Below, piece after piece: positions 8,956 to 18,327 of a stretch of DNA of 64,000 nucleotides. The stretch lies in contig NZ_SHLX01000036.1 in NCBI RefSeq assembly GCF_004764705.1, positions 20,791 to 84,790 of the forward strand, in the 5' to 3' direction. The number at the start of each line of letters is the position of its first letter. The first letter of the stretch is position 1. The notes under the pieces were generated by a model. It did no database searches. It was not told the DNA's origin and saw only the letters and a program-made list of their open reading frames with translations. This DNA comes from Paenibacillus cymbidii (GTDB lineage Bacteria > Bacillota > Bacilli > Paenibacillales > NBRC-103111). The position numbers and the translations under genes were made by a program.

Positions 8956-10140
8956 ATGAAACCAACTATGGCACAGCCGCTGGCGCAAGACTACAGGATC
9001 GTCGCAAGAATCGCCGCGGACGATCCGCCCGGCTTGTATTTTTTAAGCAACGCCTTCACGCGGCTTCCGAGCGGGACGTTTGTCGCCGCGCTTCCCCGGA
9101 CAATCCGGCACAATCCGAAAGCGACAGGGATCAAGCTCGATATTTCGGATAAGGCCTCGGTCGGCGGCGTAACCGTTTCCCGCAGCACGGACAACGGGGA
9201 GACCTGGGAAATCGTCAGCCTCGTTCCGTTCCCCGATACGGTGGAAATCGCTTTGTTCGCGCACGGGAACAAGCTGTATATGTTTATTGGCCCCCGCGCG
9301 GAAGGCCCCGGCAGACTGCTGGTTGCCGTCAGCGAAGATGAAGGCGCTTCCTGGAGCGATCCGGTCGAAGTTTTGAACGGCCCTCATCAATGGTACTGCA
9401 CGCATCAGCAGTCGATGATCGTCCGCAGCGGCAGGCTGTATTGGGCCGTGAGCGAAAGGTGCCGGAAGCTGGCGGTCGTTTCCTGCGATCTGGAGAAGGG
9501 CGCGCTCGATCCGGATGCCTGGCGGGTATCGGACACCGAGGAAATGCCAATCCCCCCCGAGCTGAATCCCGGGTTGTTTCAGGGACCTTCCATGCGTTGC
9601 CTGGAAGGAAATGTAATCCAGATCGGCGGCCGGCTGCGCGTGCTGGCGCGGGCCGTCATCGACAGGCAGGGAACCGCGAATATGGCGGCTGTTTACGACC
9701 TGCAGGACGAGGACGGGAAGCTGAAGCTGACGTTCACGCAATTTTACCCGCTTCCCGGAGGGCAGTGCAAATTTTATATTGTCTACGACGAACCGTCCCG
9801 CCTGTACTGGATGGCTTCCAATCTGCCGGCGAACTCGCAAAACGCCCTCGGGCTCGAATACGATGAAACGTCTACGGGCGTGCCGGGAAACGACAGAAGG
9901 TTTCTGATGTTATGGTACGCCTGCGACGCCCTCAACTGGTTTCCCGCCGGCTGCATTGCCCGCGCGGAGAAGCTGACGCAATCGTTCATGTACCCGTCGC
10001 TGATCATTGATGGCGATCATCTGGCAGTGTTGTCCCGCACCTGCCGGAATTCCGGACATTTCCACGATGCGGATCTGGCGACCTTTCATTACGTTCGCGA
10101 TTTCCGGTCGTTGGCGATGAATATATGGCCAATCGTTTAG
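8956..10140 (+). CDS. BNR-repeat sialidase-like protein
   Basis: 394 aa, ribosome site AGGAAGGAG before ATG. At least two Asp-box (BNR) motifs are visible, SRSTDNGETWE (about residue 75) and SEDEGASWSD (about 126), the hallmark of six-bladed sialidase-fold propellers. There is no signal peptide, so it would act in the cytoplasm if at all. The catalytic Arg triad and Tyr/Glu pair of true exo-alpha-sialidases cannot be assigned by eye, so glycan hydrolase or sugar-binding propeller are both open. The operon position between an aldolase and a phosphoesterase supports a catabolic job. Confidence 0.72.
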   Translation: MKPTMAQPLAQDYRIVARIAADDPPGLYFLSNAFTRLPSGTFVAALPRTIRHNPKATGIKLDISDKASVGGVTVSRSTDNGETWEIVSLVPFPDTVEIALFAHGNKLYMFIGPRAEGPGRLLVAVSEDEGASWSDPVEVLNGPHQWYCTHQQSMIVRSGRLYWAVSERCRKLAVVSCDLEKGALDPDAWRVSDTEEMPIPPELNPGLFQGPSMRCLEGNVIQIGGRLRVLARAVIDRQGTANMAAVYDLQDEDGKLKLTFTQFYPLPGGQCKFYIVYDEPSRLYWMASNLPANSQNALGLEYDETSTGVPGNDRRFLMLWYACDALNWFPAGCIARAEKLTQSFMYPSLIIDGDHLAVLSRTCRNSGHFHDADLATFHYVRDFRSLAMNIWPIV

Positions 10141-10201
10141 CCGCAAGCAACCGGAGGCGCAGACGAGAGAGGGGCTGCTCCCGAGAAAGGAAAGGATCGC
10201 G

Positions 10202-11053
10202 ATGAAGCTTGCCTTGTTGGGCGATTTGCATTATCCGCATCTGTCAGAAGATGCCGTCGTCGTCGCGCTGCGGGACTCGTGGTTCGGCGGCGTGCTGAAG
10301 ACGTTTCTCGATGTGGAAGCCGACATGCATATTTCGCTCGGCGACTTGACCAATGAGGGGCGGGCCGACGAGCTGCGCGACGTATACGGGGCGGTCGACG
10401 GGCATGTGCCGCCCCGGCGGTTCGTGCAGGTGCTCGGCAATCACGACACACTGGCGATGGGCAAGCGGGAGTGGATGGCGCGCACGGGGCAGGCGCGCTA
10501 CTTTGCGCTGGAGCGGGCGGAAGCGACGCTGGTGTTCCTCGATACCGCCAAGGAGGGACGGGCGGACGATTTCGGCGGCGAGCTGGACGCGGAGCAGGCG
10601 GAGTGGCTCGCCGGCATCGTGCGCGAGTCGGGGGAGAAGCCTCTGCTCGTCTTCGGCCACCATCCGCTGGTCGATACGACGACGCATTCGGAGCAGCCGA
10701 TGTTCGGCTTCCACCGGGACGCCGATCCGTGGCCGATCCTGTGCGGCAAGCGGGGAAAGGGATTCTACTTCTGCGGCCACAATCATGCGCATTCCATCGT
10801 GAAGCGGGAGCAGTGGCATTTTATCCAGACGGCGGCGTGTCTCGACACGGTGGCGGTGCGCACCGTCGAGCTGCGGGAGGGGGTGCTCACCGTCGGCCTG
10901 CTGACGTTCGATAACGAGCGGAGGCGGCAGGAAGCGGCCGCCATTGCGGCGGGTATGAGACTGTTTACGCTCAAGGCCCGGGCGTGCGGAACGGCCGCCG
11001 ATCACCGCCTGACCGTCCAATTGCTGCCCGCGGAGCGCGGAGGAGAACGGTGA
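10202..11053 (+). CDS. Calcineurin-like metallophosphoesterase
   Basis: 283 aa, GAAAGGA ribosome site. All metal-binding motifs of the calcineurin-like family are present in order: GDLHYP (D-x-H, residue about 8), LGDLTNEG (GD, about 47), LGNHDT (GNH[D/E], about 80), FGHHPLVD (about 152) and FCGHNHAH (GHxH, about 193). The C-terminal 60 residues are extra. It should hydrolyse a phosphomono- or diester using two metal ions. It has no signal peptide. It belongs to the co-directional glycan operon (61 bp after the BNR gene); a phosphorylated sugar substrate is a guess. Confidence 0.85.
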   Translation: MKLALLGDLHYPHLSEDAVVVALRDSWFGGVLKTFLDVEADMHISLGDLTNEGRADELRDVYGAVDGHVPPRRFVQVLGNHDTLAMGKREWMARTGQARYFALERAEATLVFLDTAKEGRADDFGGELDAEQAEWLAGIVRESGEKPLLVFGHHPLVDTTTHSEQPMFGFHRDADPWPILCGKRGKGFYFCGHNHAHSIVKREQWHFIQTAACLDTVAVRTVELREGVLTVGLLTFDNERRRQEAAAIAAGMRLFTLKARACGTAADHRLTVQLLPAERGGER

Positions 11054-11180
11054 GGAGCCGGGAAAGGGGGGATGCGGCGCTGCCGCGCCATCTTCGATGG
11101 CATTGCGGAGCGGGGGCGGGGAAGCCGTCGCAGTACGGGAGAGGAAGAACGCCAATTTTTCAACCATTGGAGGTTATGTG

Positions 11181-13946
11181 ATGCGAACAACGATTCATCG
11201 TACGCTCGTTTTCGGGTTGGCTCTGCTGCTGGCGCTGGGGGCCTTGCCGCGGCTTGCGCCGACGGCTTCGGCGACCGGACCATGGTACAGCAGTCTGTAC
11301 CCGGCGGACTGGTATCCGGGCTATACGGATGCGCAAGGAAGGTTTCTGCAGGATTTTTCGTATGCGGGCTATCACCGGGGCGAGGATCCGATTCCGGACA
11401 ACCCGCCGGGCAAGACGTACGACGTCACGCAAGCGCCGTACAACGCCGACAACACGGGCGCGACCGACGCGACGAGCGCGATCCAGGCGGCGCTCGACGA
11501 CGCGGGCGACGCCGGCGGCGGCGTGGTGTTTCTGCCGGCCGGCACATACAAGGTCAAGCCGCAGGGTACGAACGACTACGCGCTGCTGATCGACAAGAGC
11601 AATGTCGTGCTGCGCGGCGTCGGCGCCGACGATACGCTCCTCTACAACGACGAGACGAACATGCACAACCGCAGCGTTGTGCTGGCCCGGCCGGAAGCCT
11701 ACACGACATATGTCAAGTGGTGGACCGAAACGCCAGGCGAGGAGATCGATACCACCTTGCTTACCCAGGATGTGCCGGAGATGTCGACCGTCATTCCGGT
11801 GAGCAGCGTGTCAAGCTACAGCGTAGGCGACTGGGTCGTGCTGCACGCCGACGTGACGCAGGACTTTATCGACGAGCTCGCCATGACGGATTATTGGAAT
11901 CCCTACTTTGAGGAAATGACGTTCTACCGCCAGGTGACGGCGATCGATACCGTCAACAAGACGCTGACGATCGATATTCCGACCCGCTTCAAAATCAAGA
12001 CACGCGACAACGCAAGGGTGTACAAAAGCGTGAATGCGAGCATTAAAGAGGTGGGGGTGGAGCGGCTCGGCATCGGCATGCGGGAGAACCTGACATCCGG
12101 CACCGCCGACGGCGATTACGCGGTCCCGGGCACCGGCGGGTACGAAATGCACCTCGCGCACGCCATTTCTTACGATATGGTCGTGAACGGATGGGTGCGC
12201 CATGTGCAGGCGTATAAACCCGCCGGCAACACGCACAAGGACATTAAGCTTCTGTCCAGCGGCGTCAATGTGCAGTATTCGCGCAACGTGACCGTCGATC
12301 ATTGCTACTTCGGCAAGCCGGAGTACGAGGGCGCCGGCGGCAATGGGTATATGTTCCGGATCGTGCGCAGCCAGGAGGTGCTGGTTTCCCACTCCTCGGC
12401 CAAAGACGGTCGTCACAATTACGCGATCGTCGGCATGTCGGCCAGCGGCAACGTGCTGTACGACAACAAAACCGATACGGCGCGGCTTTCCACCGAAACG
12501 CACGGCTGGATGAGTGCGGCCAATCTGTTCGACAACATGCGGGTCATCAACACGTTCATGACCGCCACGAATCATCACGACAGTGGCAGGAGCGCCAACG
12601 GACAAGGGCAAACGACGACGCAGACGGTGTTCTGGAATACGCTGGGAGACAGCTATCAGAGCGGGCAAAGCTACATTATCAAGTCGCAGCAATACGGCTG
12701 GGGCTATATCATCGGGACGCGGGGAGCTGCGAACGCGGTGCAGGCGGTTACGACCGACGACGGTACGGCGCCGATAGACTTCGTCGAAGGGGAGGGCGAG
12801 GGCGATACGATGGCGGTGCCGTCGCTGTACATGGATCAGCTGAGCAAACGATTGTCCGCACCGCGGGTCAACTATGCGGAAACGTTCGACGGCATGACGA
12901 CGGGCTCCGCTCCGACCGGCCTGAACGCGATCGTCGACGGCGGCACCGTGACGGTGGCGAACGTGCCGAGCGCAACGAACAAGAGCGTCAAGCTGACCGA
13001 CAGCAGCGCTTCGGAGGGAGTGAAGGTGAGCAAGAACTTCGCCCCGATCGCAACGACGGTGAAGCTGCAGTTCAATGTCATGTTCAATTCCACAGGCCAT
13101 CTGAACTATTACAAATTGATGAGCGGCTCCACCGCAGCGGTATTTCTCCGCACAACGGGCACCTCGATCCAGGCGCTGGACAGCGGCGGCACGTATACGA
13201 CGCTGCGCAGCTTCAACGCGAATACGTGGTACACGATCAAGCTGGTGGCGAACCCGGCGACGGACAAATACGACGTCTACATCAATAACAAGCTGGAGGG
13301 CTCGCAGCTCGGCTTCGCGAATGCGGTGAGCGACATCGACAGCTTCGCGGCGCAAAGCCATTCGTCGGACTCGGGCTACACAAGCTATCTGGACGATCTG
13401 ACGCTGTACGCGGAGAGCTTCGACAGCGCGGCGACATCGTCGGCGCCGCCCGGCTGGACGACGGACACAGGCGGCGGCACGGTGCAGGTGAAGGCGGTGC
13501 CGAGCGGCACGAACAAGAGCATCGAGCTGCGCGATACGAATTCCTCGGACATTGTGAAGGCGTACAAGACGTTCCCGTCGCAGACGGGCACGGTGACCGC
13601 CGAATTCAAGCTGATGTTCCCGGCGACGGGCAGCTCCAACTATGTGACTCTGTACGACGGCAGCACGGAAGCGGTGCGCTTCCGGACAATCGGCAGCGAT
13701 ATGCAGTATATGTACAGCGGCACGGAAACGACGCTGCAGAGCTACAGCCCGAATACGTGGTACACGATCAAGCTGGTGGCGAACCCGGCGACGGACAAGT
13801 GCGATGTCTACATCGACGGCGTGCTGGTCGGCTCGCAGCTCAATTTCCGCAACGCCGCTTCGGGACTGGATCGGTTCGATTTCCGCTCGCATAGCACGCA
13901 TGCGAACTACTACGGCTATTTGGACGATGTTCTGATTCACTATTGA
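11181..13946 (+). CDS. Secreted pectate-lyase-like beta-helix protein with two tandem C-terminal beta-sandwich modules
   Basis: 921 aa from ATG 11181 (GGAGGTTATGTG upstream). Sec signal peptide about residues 1-32 (LALLLALGALPRLAPTASA). Residues about 75-560 match the Pectate_lyase_3 type right-handed beta-helix: NTGATDATSAIQAALDDAG, GGVVFLPAGTYKV and NVVLRGVGADDT. After about residue 565 come two consecutive modules of about 175 aa resembling LamG/concanavalin-type carbohydrate-binding sandwiches (YAETFD... and YAESFD..., each with NTWYTIKLVANPATDK and ending YLDDLTLY/YLDDVLIHY). The shared segment is identical for 49 nt (13219-13267 and 13750-13798). No cell-wall anchor is seen, so it is secreted freely. 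It likely degrades a plant or algal polyuronide outside the cell and feeds the operon's cytoplasmic enzymes. Confidence 0.85.
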   Translation: MRTTIHRTLVFGLALLLALGALPRLAPTASATGPWYSSLYPADWYPGYTDAQGRFLQDFSYAGYHRGEDPIPDNPPGKTYDVTQAPYNADNTGATDATSAIQAALDDAGDAGGGVVFLPAGTYKVKPQGTNDYALLIDKSNVVLRGVGADDTLLYNDETNMHNRSVVLARPEAYTTYVKWWTETPGEEIDTTLLTQDVPEMSTVIPVSSVSSYSVGDWVVLHADVTQDFIDELAMTDYWNPYFEEMTFYRQVTAIDTVNKTLTIDIPTRFKIKTRDNARVYKSVNASIKEVGVERLGIGMRENLTSGTADGDYAVPGTGGYEMHLAHAISYDMVVNGWVRHVQAYKPAGNTHKDIKLLSSGVNVQYSRNVTVDHCYFGKPEYEGAGGNGYMFRIVRSQEVLVSHSSAKDGRHNYAIVGMSASGNVLYDNKTDTARLSTETHGWMSAANLFDNMRVINTFMTATNHHDSGRSANGQGQTTTQTVFWNTLGDSYQSGQSYIIKSQQYGWGYIIGTRGAANAVQAVTTDDGTAPIDFVEGEGEGDTMAVPSLYMDQLSKRLSAPRVNYAETFDGMTTGSAPTGLNAIVDGGTVTVANVPSATNKSVKLTDSSASEGVKVSKNFAPIATTVKLQFNVMFNSTGHLNYYKLMSGSTAAVFLRTTGTSIQALDSGGTYTTLRSFNANTWYTIKLVANPATDKYDVYINNKLEGSQLGFANAVSDIDSFAAQSHSSDSGYTSYLDDLTLYAESFDSAATSSAPPGWTTDTGGGTVQVKAVPSGTNKSIELRDTNSSDIVKAYKTFPSQTGTVTAEFKLMFPATGSSNYVTLYDGSTEAVRFRTIGSDMQYMYSGTETTLQSYSPNTWYTIKLVANPATDKCDVYIDGVLVGSQLNFRNAASGLDRFDFRSHSTHANYYGYLDDVLIHY

Positions 13947-13964
13947 TTGTGCGCCGGCTCGTAC

Positions 13965-14004
13965 AAAAAAACGTCCCGAATCGTCTTTGTCGAGATTCGG
14001 GACG
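13965..14004 (-). terminator. Terminator-shaped hairpin reading on the minus strand
   Basis: Perfect 11-bp arms CGTCCCGAATC (13972-13982) and GATTCGGGACG (13994-14004). Read on the minus strand the stem is followed by seven T (complement of 13965-13971). On the plus strand no T-tract follows. No minus-strand gene ends here, so it may block antisense transcription or be a relic. On the plus strand it would sit in the leader of the next gene, 25 bp before its ATG. Confidence 0.6.
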
Positions 14005-14028
14005 ATCAAAAAGAGGAGTGATTGATTC

Positions 14029-15036
14029 ATGCTGCGCGTAGCAATACTCAGTTTCTGGCACATTCATGCGGATGGCCATTATCGGCAAGCCGTTGAACAT
14101 CCGGATACGGTCGTGATGAAGTTGTGGGACGAAGACCTGGGCAGGGGAAAGCAGCAATCGGCCGACCGCGGAATCCCGTATGTGGAGCATTTGGACGAGA
14201 TATGGTCGGATCCGGACATCGACGCCGTCATCGTATGCGCGCCGACGAACCGGCACGTTGACATCATGGTCCAGGCGGCCCGGGCGGGCAAGCATATTTT
14301 TACGGAAAAGGTGCTGGCGCCGACTTTGCGGGAATGCAACGAGATCCTGCAAGCGGTGGAACAGTCCGGGGTCAAGCTGATGGTGGCCCTGCCGCAATTG
14401 TACGAAAGCTATACACTGGCGATCCAGGATGTTTTGGCGAAGGGGCTCATCGGGGAGCTCACATCGGCCAGAGTGCGCCGCTCGAATCATGGCGTGGTCA
14501 ATTATCCTCGCAGGAACTTTTCCCACTTCTTCAATAAGGAGCAAAGCCATGGAGGGGCCTTGATCGACGTAGGCTGCCACCCGATGTATGTGGCCCGGCT
14601 GTTCCTTGGCATGCCGGAAAGCGTCAGCGCCAGCTACGGGTATATGACCGGCAAGCAAGTCGAGGACAATGCGGTGTCGGTGCTCCGGTATGCAAATGGA
14701 GCCTTGGGGACGGTGGAGTCGAGTTTCGTGAATCCCTTCTCCCCTTACAGCATGGAATTGCATGGCACGGAAGGAGTTCTGCTCTGCGGGTATCCCGAAC
14801 ATATCGTTCAGCTGCGGACGACCCGCTTCGGCGAAGAAGCCGCCACACAGTGGACGCTCGTGGATAAGCCGCAGCGGCAACCGATGGCGTTGGCGCAATG
14901 GGTGTCGCATATTCAGAACGACACGATCGCCGAAGAAAACATTGCCCTTGCCGTCGATTTAACGAAACTGATGGAGGCTTCCAATCTTTCCGCGGCATTG
15001 GATCGTCCGGTCCGGATCGACAGTTTAGCCAATTGA
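14029..15036 (+). CDS. Gfo/Idh/MocA-family oxidoreductase
   Basis: 335 aa, ribosome site AGAGGAGTGATTG. An N-terminal Rossmann-type domain carries the variant nucleotide loop AILSFWHIHADGH in place of GxGxxA, then VIVCAPTNRHVDI (about residue 65) and the catalytic-Lys segment FTEKVLAPT (about 90). The C-terminal alpha/beta domain has SHGGALIDVGCHPMYVARLFLG (about 165-190) with the conserved D/H pair. It should be an NAD(P)-dependent sugar or polyol dehydrogenase. It is followed 19 bp later by a second family member, so the two probably run consecutive or complementary steps. Substrate unknown. Confidence 0.88.
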   Translation: MLRVAILSFWHIHADGHYRQAVEHPDTVVMKLWDEDLGRGKQQSADRGIPYVEHLDEIWSDPDIDAVIVCAPTNRHVDIMVQAARAGKHIFTEKVLAPTLRECNEILQAVEQSGVKLMVALPQLYESYTLAIQDVLAKGLIGELTSARVRRSNHGVVNYPRRNFSHFFNKEQSHGGALIDVGCHPMYVARLFLGMPESVSASYGYMTGKQVEDNAVSVLRYANGALGTVESSFVNPFSPYSMELHGTEGVLLCGYPEHIVQLRTTRFGEEAATQWTLVDKPQRQPMALAQWVSHIQNDTIAEENIALAVDLTKLMEASNLSAALDRPVRIDSLAN

Positions 15037-15055
15037 GCATGGGGGGCACTCGGAT

Positions 15056-16024
15056 ATGAGCGACAAGGTGAGAATCGCGGTAATCGGGGCCGGCAAAATG
15101 GCGAACAGCGTCCATTATCCGTCCTTGCAGACGCTGGACGATGTCGAAATGGTCGGGATCTGCGACTTGTTCCCCGACCTGCTGCATGCGACAGCCGACA
15201 AATACGGCATCCGCAATCGCTATACCGATTATCGCCGGATGATTGAAGAGACGAACCCGCAAGCCGTTTATGTCATCGGGCAACCGCATATCATGTACGA
15301 TATCTGGATGTGGTGCCTGGAACGCGGCTTGAATCTCTATATTGAGAAGCCGCTCGGGCTTTCGATGCATCAGGCAAGAGCGTTGGCCTATGTCGCCGAG
15401 AAGAATCGCTGCATCACGCAAGTCAGCTTCCAACGGCGAAATTCGCCGCTTGCGGTCAAACTGCGCGAGGAATGCCTGAAGCGCGGGCCGATCACCCATG
15501 CGGTGTGCCGGTTCTATAAATCGAGCATGACCCCTTTTCTTGGTGCAAGGGACCGGATGATGGACGATACGGTGCACGCCATCGATACGATTCGCTGGAT
15601 GTGCGGGGGAAATGTCGTCAAGGTCGAGAGTACGACCAAGCGGGTCGGCGTTCCGGATATCAACTTCGTTTCGGCAACGCTTTCCTTCGACAACGGCTCA
15701 CATGGCTATCTGCTGAACAGCTTTTCGAGCGGCCGCCGCATTTTTTCGGTTGAAATGCATGCGCCAAACATATGTGCGGAAGCGGAATTGGAAACTCGCG
15801 GCTGCCTCTATGCAGACGGCGATATTGCGGGCGTGGCTTATGATGCGCGTGAAGCGGCAGGATCGAACGAGAAGTTTATTTATGGCGGTTTTCAGCCGAA
15901 ACACCGCGAGTTTATCGACTGCCTGAAAGAGGGCACTCAGCCGTCGTCCAACTTCCAGGATGCGCTGAAGACGATGGAAGTGGCGGAGACCATATTGGCG
16001 CAAGCGCTGATGAATGGCAACTGA
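15056..16024 (+). CDS. Gfo/Idh/MocA-family oxidoreductase
   Basis: 322 aa; GGGGGGCACTCGGAT precedes ATG. A canonical nucleotide-binding start IAVIGAGKMANSVHYPSLQ (residues about 6-24), catalytic Lys in LYIEKPLGLSM (about 95-105) and the C-terminal domain with DTVHAIDTIRWMCGG (about 172-186). It lies directly behind the previous oxidoreductase and ahead of a DJ-1/PfpI gene, same strand. Probably an NAD(P)-dependent sugar oxidoreductase; the pairing suggests oxidation then reduction of one sugar. The specific substrate cannot be read from the sequence. Confidence 0.9.
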   Translation: MSDKVRIAVIGAGKMANSVHYPSLQTLDDVEMVGICDLFPDLLHATADKYGIRNRYTDYRRMIEETNPQAVYVIGQPHIMYDIWMWCLERGLNLYIEKPLGLSMHQARALAYVAEKNRCITQVSFQRRNSPLAVKLREECLKRGPITHAVCRFYKSSMTPFLGARDRMMDDTVHAIDTIRWMCGGNVVKVESTTKRVGVPDINFVSATLSFDNGSHGYLLNSFSSGRRIFSVEMHAPNICAEAELETRGCLYADGDIAGVAYDAREAAGSNEKFIYGGFQPKHREFIDCLKEGTQPSSNFQDALKTMEVAETILAQALMNGN

Positions 16025-16097
16025 TTCTGAAGATGCCGGAGCAATCCGTTTTAATCTCATAAATCAACCTATATAAACGAAGGCGGTGCATCCAAGG

Positions 16098-16676
16098 ATG
16101 TCTCGAGGGAAAGTATTGATCGTAATCGGGGACGCAACCGAAACCGTGGATACGTTATATCCTTATTACCGTATTCAGGAAGAAGATTTCGAACCGGTCG
16201 TAGCTGGCCCGGATAAGCGCCGCTACGCGATGGTGTTGCATGAACGGCCCCAAAGCGGCTGGGATATAACCAGAGAGTTCGAAGGGTACACCATTCAGGC
16301 GGATATTGCGTTTCGCGATGTGAACCCGGCGGACTACGTCGGCATCTTTTTCTCCGGTGGCCGGGCTCCCGAGTACATCCGCGACGATCCCGCGCTGATT
16401 GAGATCACCCGCCATTTTTTCGCTTGCAACAAGCCCGTTGCAAGTGTCTGTCATGGGGTGGAAATCCCTTGCCGGGCAGGCGTGGTCAAGGGACGCAGGA
16501 TGGCAACCGTAGCCAAGTGCCGGTTTGACCTGGAAGTTTGCGGAGGGATCTACGAGGACAGCCCTTGCGTGGTGGACGGCAATCTGGTCAGCGGACGAAC
16601 GTATCATGATCATGGGCAGTACATGAAGGAATGGATTCGATTGCTGTTGGAAGAATGCGTGAAGCAGGAGACATAA
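16098..16676 (+). CDS. DJ-1/PfpI-family protein
   Basis: 192 aa if it starts at ATG 16098; AAGGCGGTG at 16080-16088 is a near-perfect ribosome site 9 bp away. A GTG at 16086 lies inside that site and is less likely. Class-I glutamine-amidotransferase-like fold: GKVLIVIGDATETVDTLYPYYRIQEEDFEPVVAG at the start, YVGIFFSGGRAPEYIRDDP near 85-103, and the nucleophile elbow VASVCHGVEIP with Cys near 120. The closest named groups are PfpI/YhbO-like deglycases or peptidases. Here it may handle reactive sugar aldehydes made by the adjacent oxidoreductases (inference). Confidence 0.85.
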   Translation: MSRGKVLIVIGDATETVDTLYPYYRIQEEDFEPVVAGPDKRRYAMVLHERPQSGWDITREFEGYTIQADIAFRDVNPADYVGIFFSGGRAPEYIRDDPALIEITRHFFACNKPVASVCHGVEIPCRAGVVKGRRMATVAKCRFDLEVCGGIYEDSPCVVDGNLVSGRTYHDHGQYMKEWIRLLLEECVKQET

Positions 16677-16802
16677 TATCTATTTTGCCGTATCTGCGCG
16701 GGAGACTTGTTCGCCGCTTGCCGAATGGAATCGCTTCGCAGCCGGCGGCAATGACACGGAAGGGGAGAATGAAGGATGATGGGAAGAATAACGAGTGCGA
16801 CG

Positions 16803-17294
16803 GGGAAGGCCAAATTATTTCCGGCAAGACGAGTAACGTGACACTGCGCAACAACACCTTCTGGAACTCGGTCGGCTCTCTTACGCTGCGCCACGGCAAT
16901 AACAACGAAGTGTACGGCAACACGTTCATGGGAGACGGGGTCAAGGCGGATGTCGGCGGCACGGTCACGGTGCAGGAGCTCCCGAACGTGACCAACAAGG
17001 AGCTTGCGGTTTGCTGACAGCAGCGCCATGGGCAGTGTGGGTATCCTGAAGGCGTTGTCCCCGCGCACCAGCGTGCAAACTTATTCGGCCAACACGTGGT
17101 ACACGACCCGAATCGTTGCAAGGCCGATGACCGACTAGTTCGACCTGTATGTGGACGGCGTGAAGAAAATCAACAACCAGAGCTTTCACAACGCGGTTGC
17201 AAGCATTGCTACCGTTACAATCGGCTCGTTTAATGCGACATTCAGCACCGCCTATTTCGACAACATCCTCGTGTATGTGCATAACGAGCTGTAA
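16803..17294 (+). pseudogene. Remnant of a polysaccharide lyase 6-like protein with C-terminal beta-sandwich module
   Basis: The frame of 16803-17017 encodes SNVTLRNNTFWNSVGS and LRHGNNNEVYGNTFMGDG, matching the beta-helix of chondroitinase-B/alginate-lyase (PL6) proteins. It then shifts frame around 17005-17018. The new frame gives DSSAMG, then NTWYTTRIVARPMTD, a TAG at 17136-17138, and FDLYVDGVKK up to YFDNILVYVHNEL and TAA at 17292. The last part is the same module as in the pectate-lyase-like protein of 11.2-13.9 kb, with an internal deletion. It has at least one frameshift, one nonsense codon and no N-terminus, so it is decayed. Confidence 0.82.
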
Positions 17295-17304
17295 GTAACA
17301 GAAT

Positions 17305-17335
17305 GCCCGCCTCGCCAGCATGAGACGGGGCGGGC
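17305..17335 (+). repeat. GC-rich hairpin after the lyase remnant
   Basis: GCCCGCC (17305-17311) pairs with GGCGGGC (17329-17335). No T-tract. Probably the worn terminator of the dead lyase gene. Confidence 0.3.
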
Positions 17336-17384
17336 CGTCATGCGGGCGGCGCGGCCAGCAGCTTTCGTTCGGGCTGCGCCGGCG

Positions 17385-17516
17385 GCATTTTATCGTGAGC
17401 TGCCGTTGGCAGTCAAGGTGGGGTATCATCTTCAGGTTTACTTTAACCGGGTGTTTAAGAAGCTGACAGGCAGAACGCCGGTCGGTTGCCGAAGCGAATG
17501 CGAGAAGGAAGGTTGA
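17385..17516 (+). pseudogene. Remnant of an AraC-type regulator (last helix-turn-helix)
   Basis: An in-frame stretch ending at TGA 17514 reads LPLAVKVGYHLQVYFNRVF then KKLTGRTPVG. This is the second HTH of an AraC/YesN protein (compare VGF/VGY...YFxRVFKK..G.TP in the intact regulators of this window). Nothing upstream continues the domain. It abuts the deacetylase start by 7 bp, so a deletion joined them. Confidence 0.75.
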
Positions 17517-17523
17517 TTCCAAA

Positions 17524-18327
17524 ATGATCCGATTTGACCGTTTTCCGCAGGGCAAACATAAGGCGGTAACGCTTAGCTATGACGATGGCAGAGAATTTGA
17601 CCGAAGAATGGTAGAAATCATGAACCGGCACGGCATTCGGGGGACGTTTCATTTAAACTCCTCAAGGCTGAGCTTGCCGGGACATGTCGAAAGCGCCGAG
17701 CTTGCCGACTTGTTCGACGGCCATGAAGTATCCGCCCATACGGTGAACCATCCGTTCCTTCATATGAGTCCGCCGGAAACGATTGCAACGGAAACCTTGA
17801 ATGATCGCCGCGAGCTTGAGAACCTGATCGGTTATCCGATCAAAGGGATGTCGTATCCATATGGTTCCTGGAACCAAGAAGTTGTCGCTATTCTGCGTGC
17901 CACCGGCATGGAATATGCACGAACAACACAGTCCAGCGGCGTATTCGATATGCCTGCCGATTTCCTGGCCTGGAAGCCGACTTGCCATCACAGGGAAATG
18001 CTTGCTTTTGCGCAGAAGCTGATCGACTTGCAGATGAAACATACACGAATGGCATTGCTGTACGTATGGGGACACAGCTACGAATTCGATAACGATGGCA
18101 ATTGGCAGCAACTGGAACAGTTTTGCCGGCTAGTCGGCAGCCAGAAGGATATATGGTTTGCGACTAATAGCGAAATCGTTGGCTACATGCAGGCTATTCA
18201 ACGGCTGCGTTGTTCGGCGTCCGGTCAACTCGTCCATAATCCATCGGCCATATCGGTCTGGTTCAGCGTAAATGGCAACGCCGTAGAAGTGCAAGCCGGT
18301 GAAACGAGGAAGTTGGCTCACTGTTGA
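17524..18327 (+). CDS. Polysaccharide deacetylase-family protein (NodB-like, CE4)
   Basis: 267 aa; GAGAAGGAAGG lies 8-12 bp upstream of ATG. NodB-fold motifs: AVTLSYDDGREFDRRMVEIM (motif 1, catalytic Asp and metal Asp near residues 20-21), GTFHLNS (about 41), EVSAHTVNHPFLHM (motif 2, H-x3-H, about 69-82), GMSYPYGSWN (motif 3, about 107) and LLYVWGHSYEFDN (about 178). There is no signal peptide, unlike secreted peptidoglycan deacetylases, so the substrate may be a cytoplasmic oligosaccharide. It appears intact but is flanked on both sides by broken genes. Confidence 0.85.
   Translation: MIRFDRFPQGKHKAVTLSYDDGREFDRRMVEIMNRHGIRGTFHLNSSRLSLPGHVESAELADLFDGHEVSAHTVNHPFLHMSPPETIATETLNDRRELENLIGYPIKGMSYPYGSWNQEVVAILRATGMEYARTTQSSGVFDMPADFLAWKPTCHHREMLAFAQKLIDLQMKHTRMALLYVWGHSYEFDNDGNWQQLEQFCRLVGSQKDIWFATNSEIVGYMQAIQRLRCSASGQLVHNPSAISVWFSVNGNAVEVQAGETRKLAHC

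Noticed and set aside
11811..14063. 750-codon open frame on the minus strand opposite the pectate-lyase-like gene
   Set aside because: A shadow of a GC-rich gene: Arg/His/Val-rich, no domain, no ribosome site, while the plus strand has signal peptide and clear motifs.
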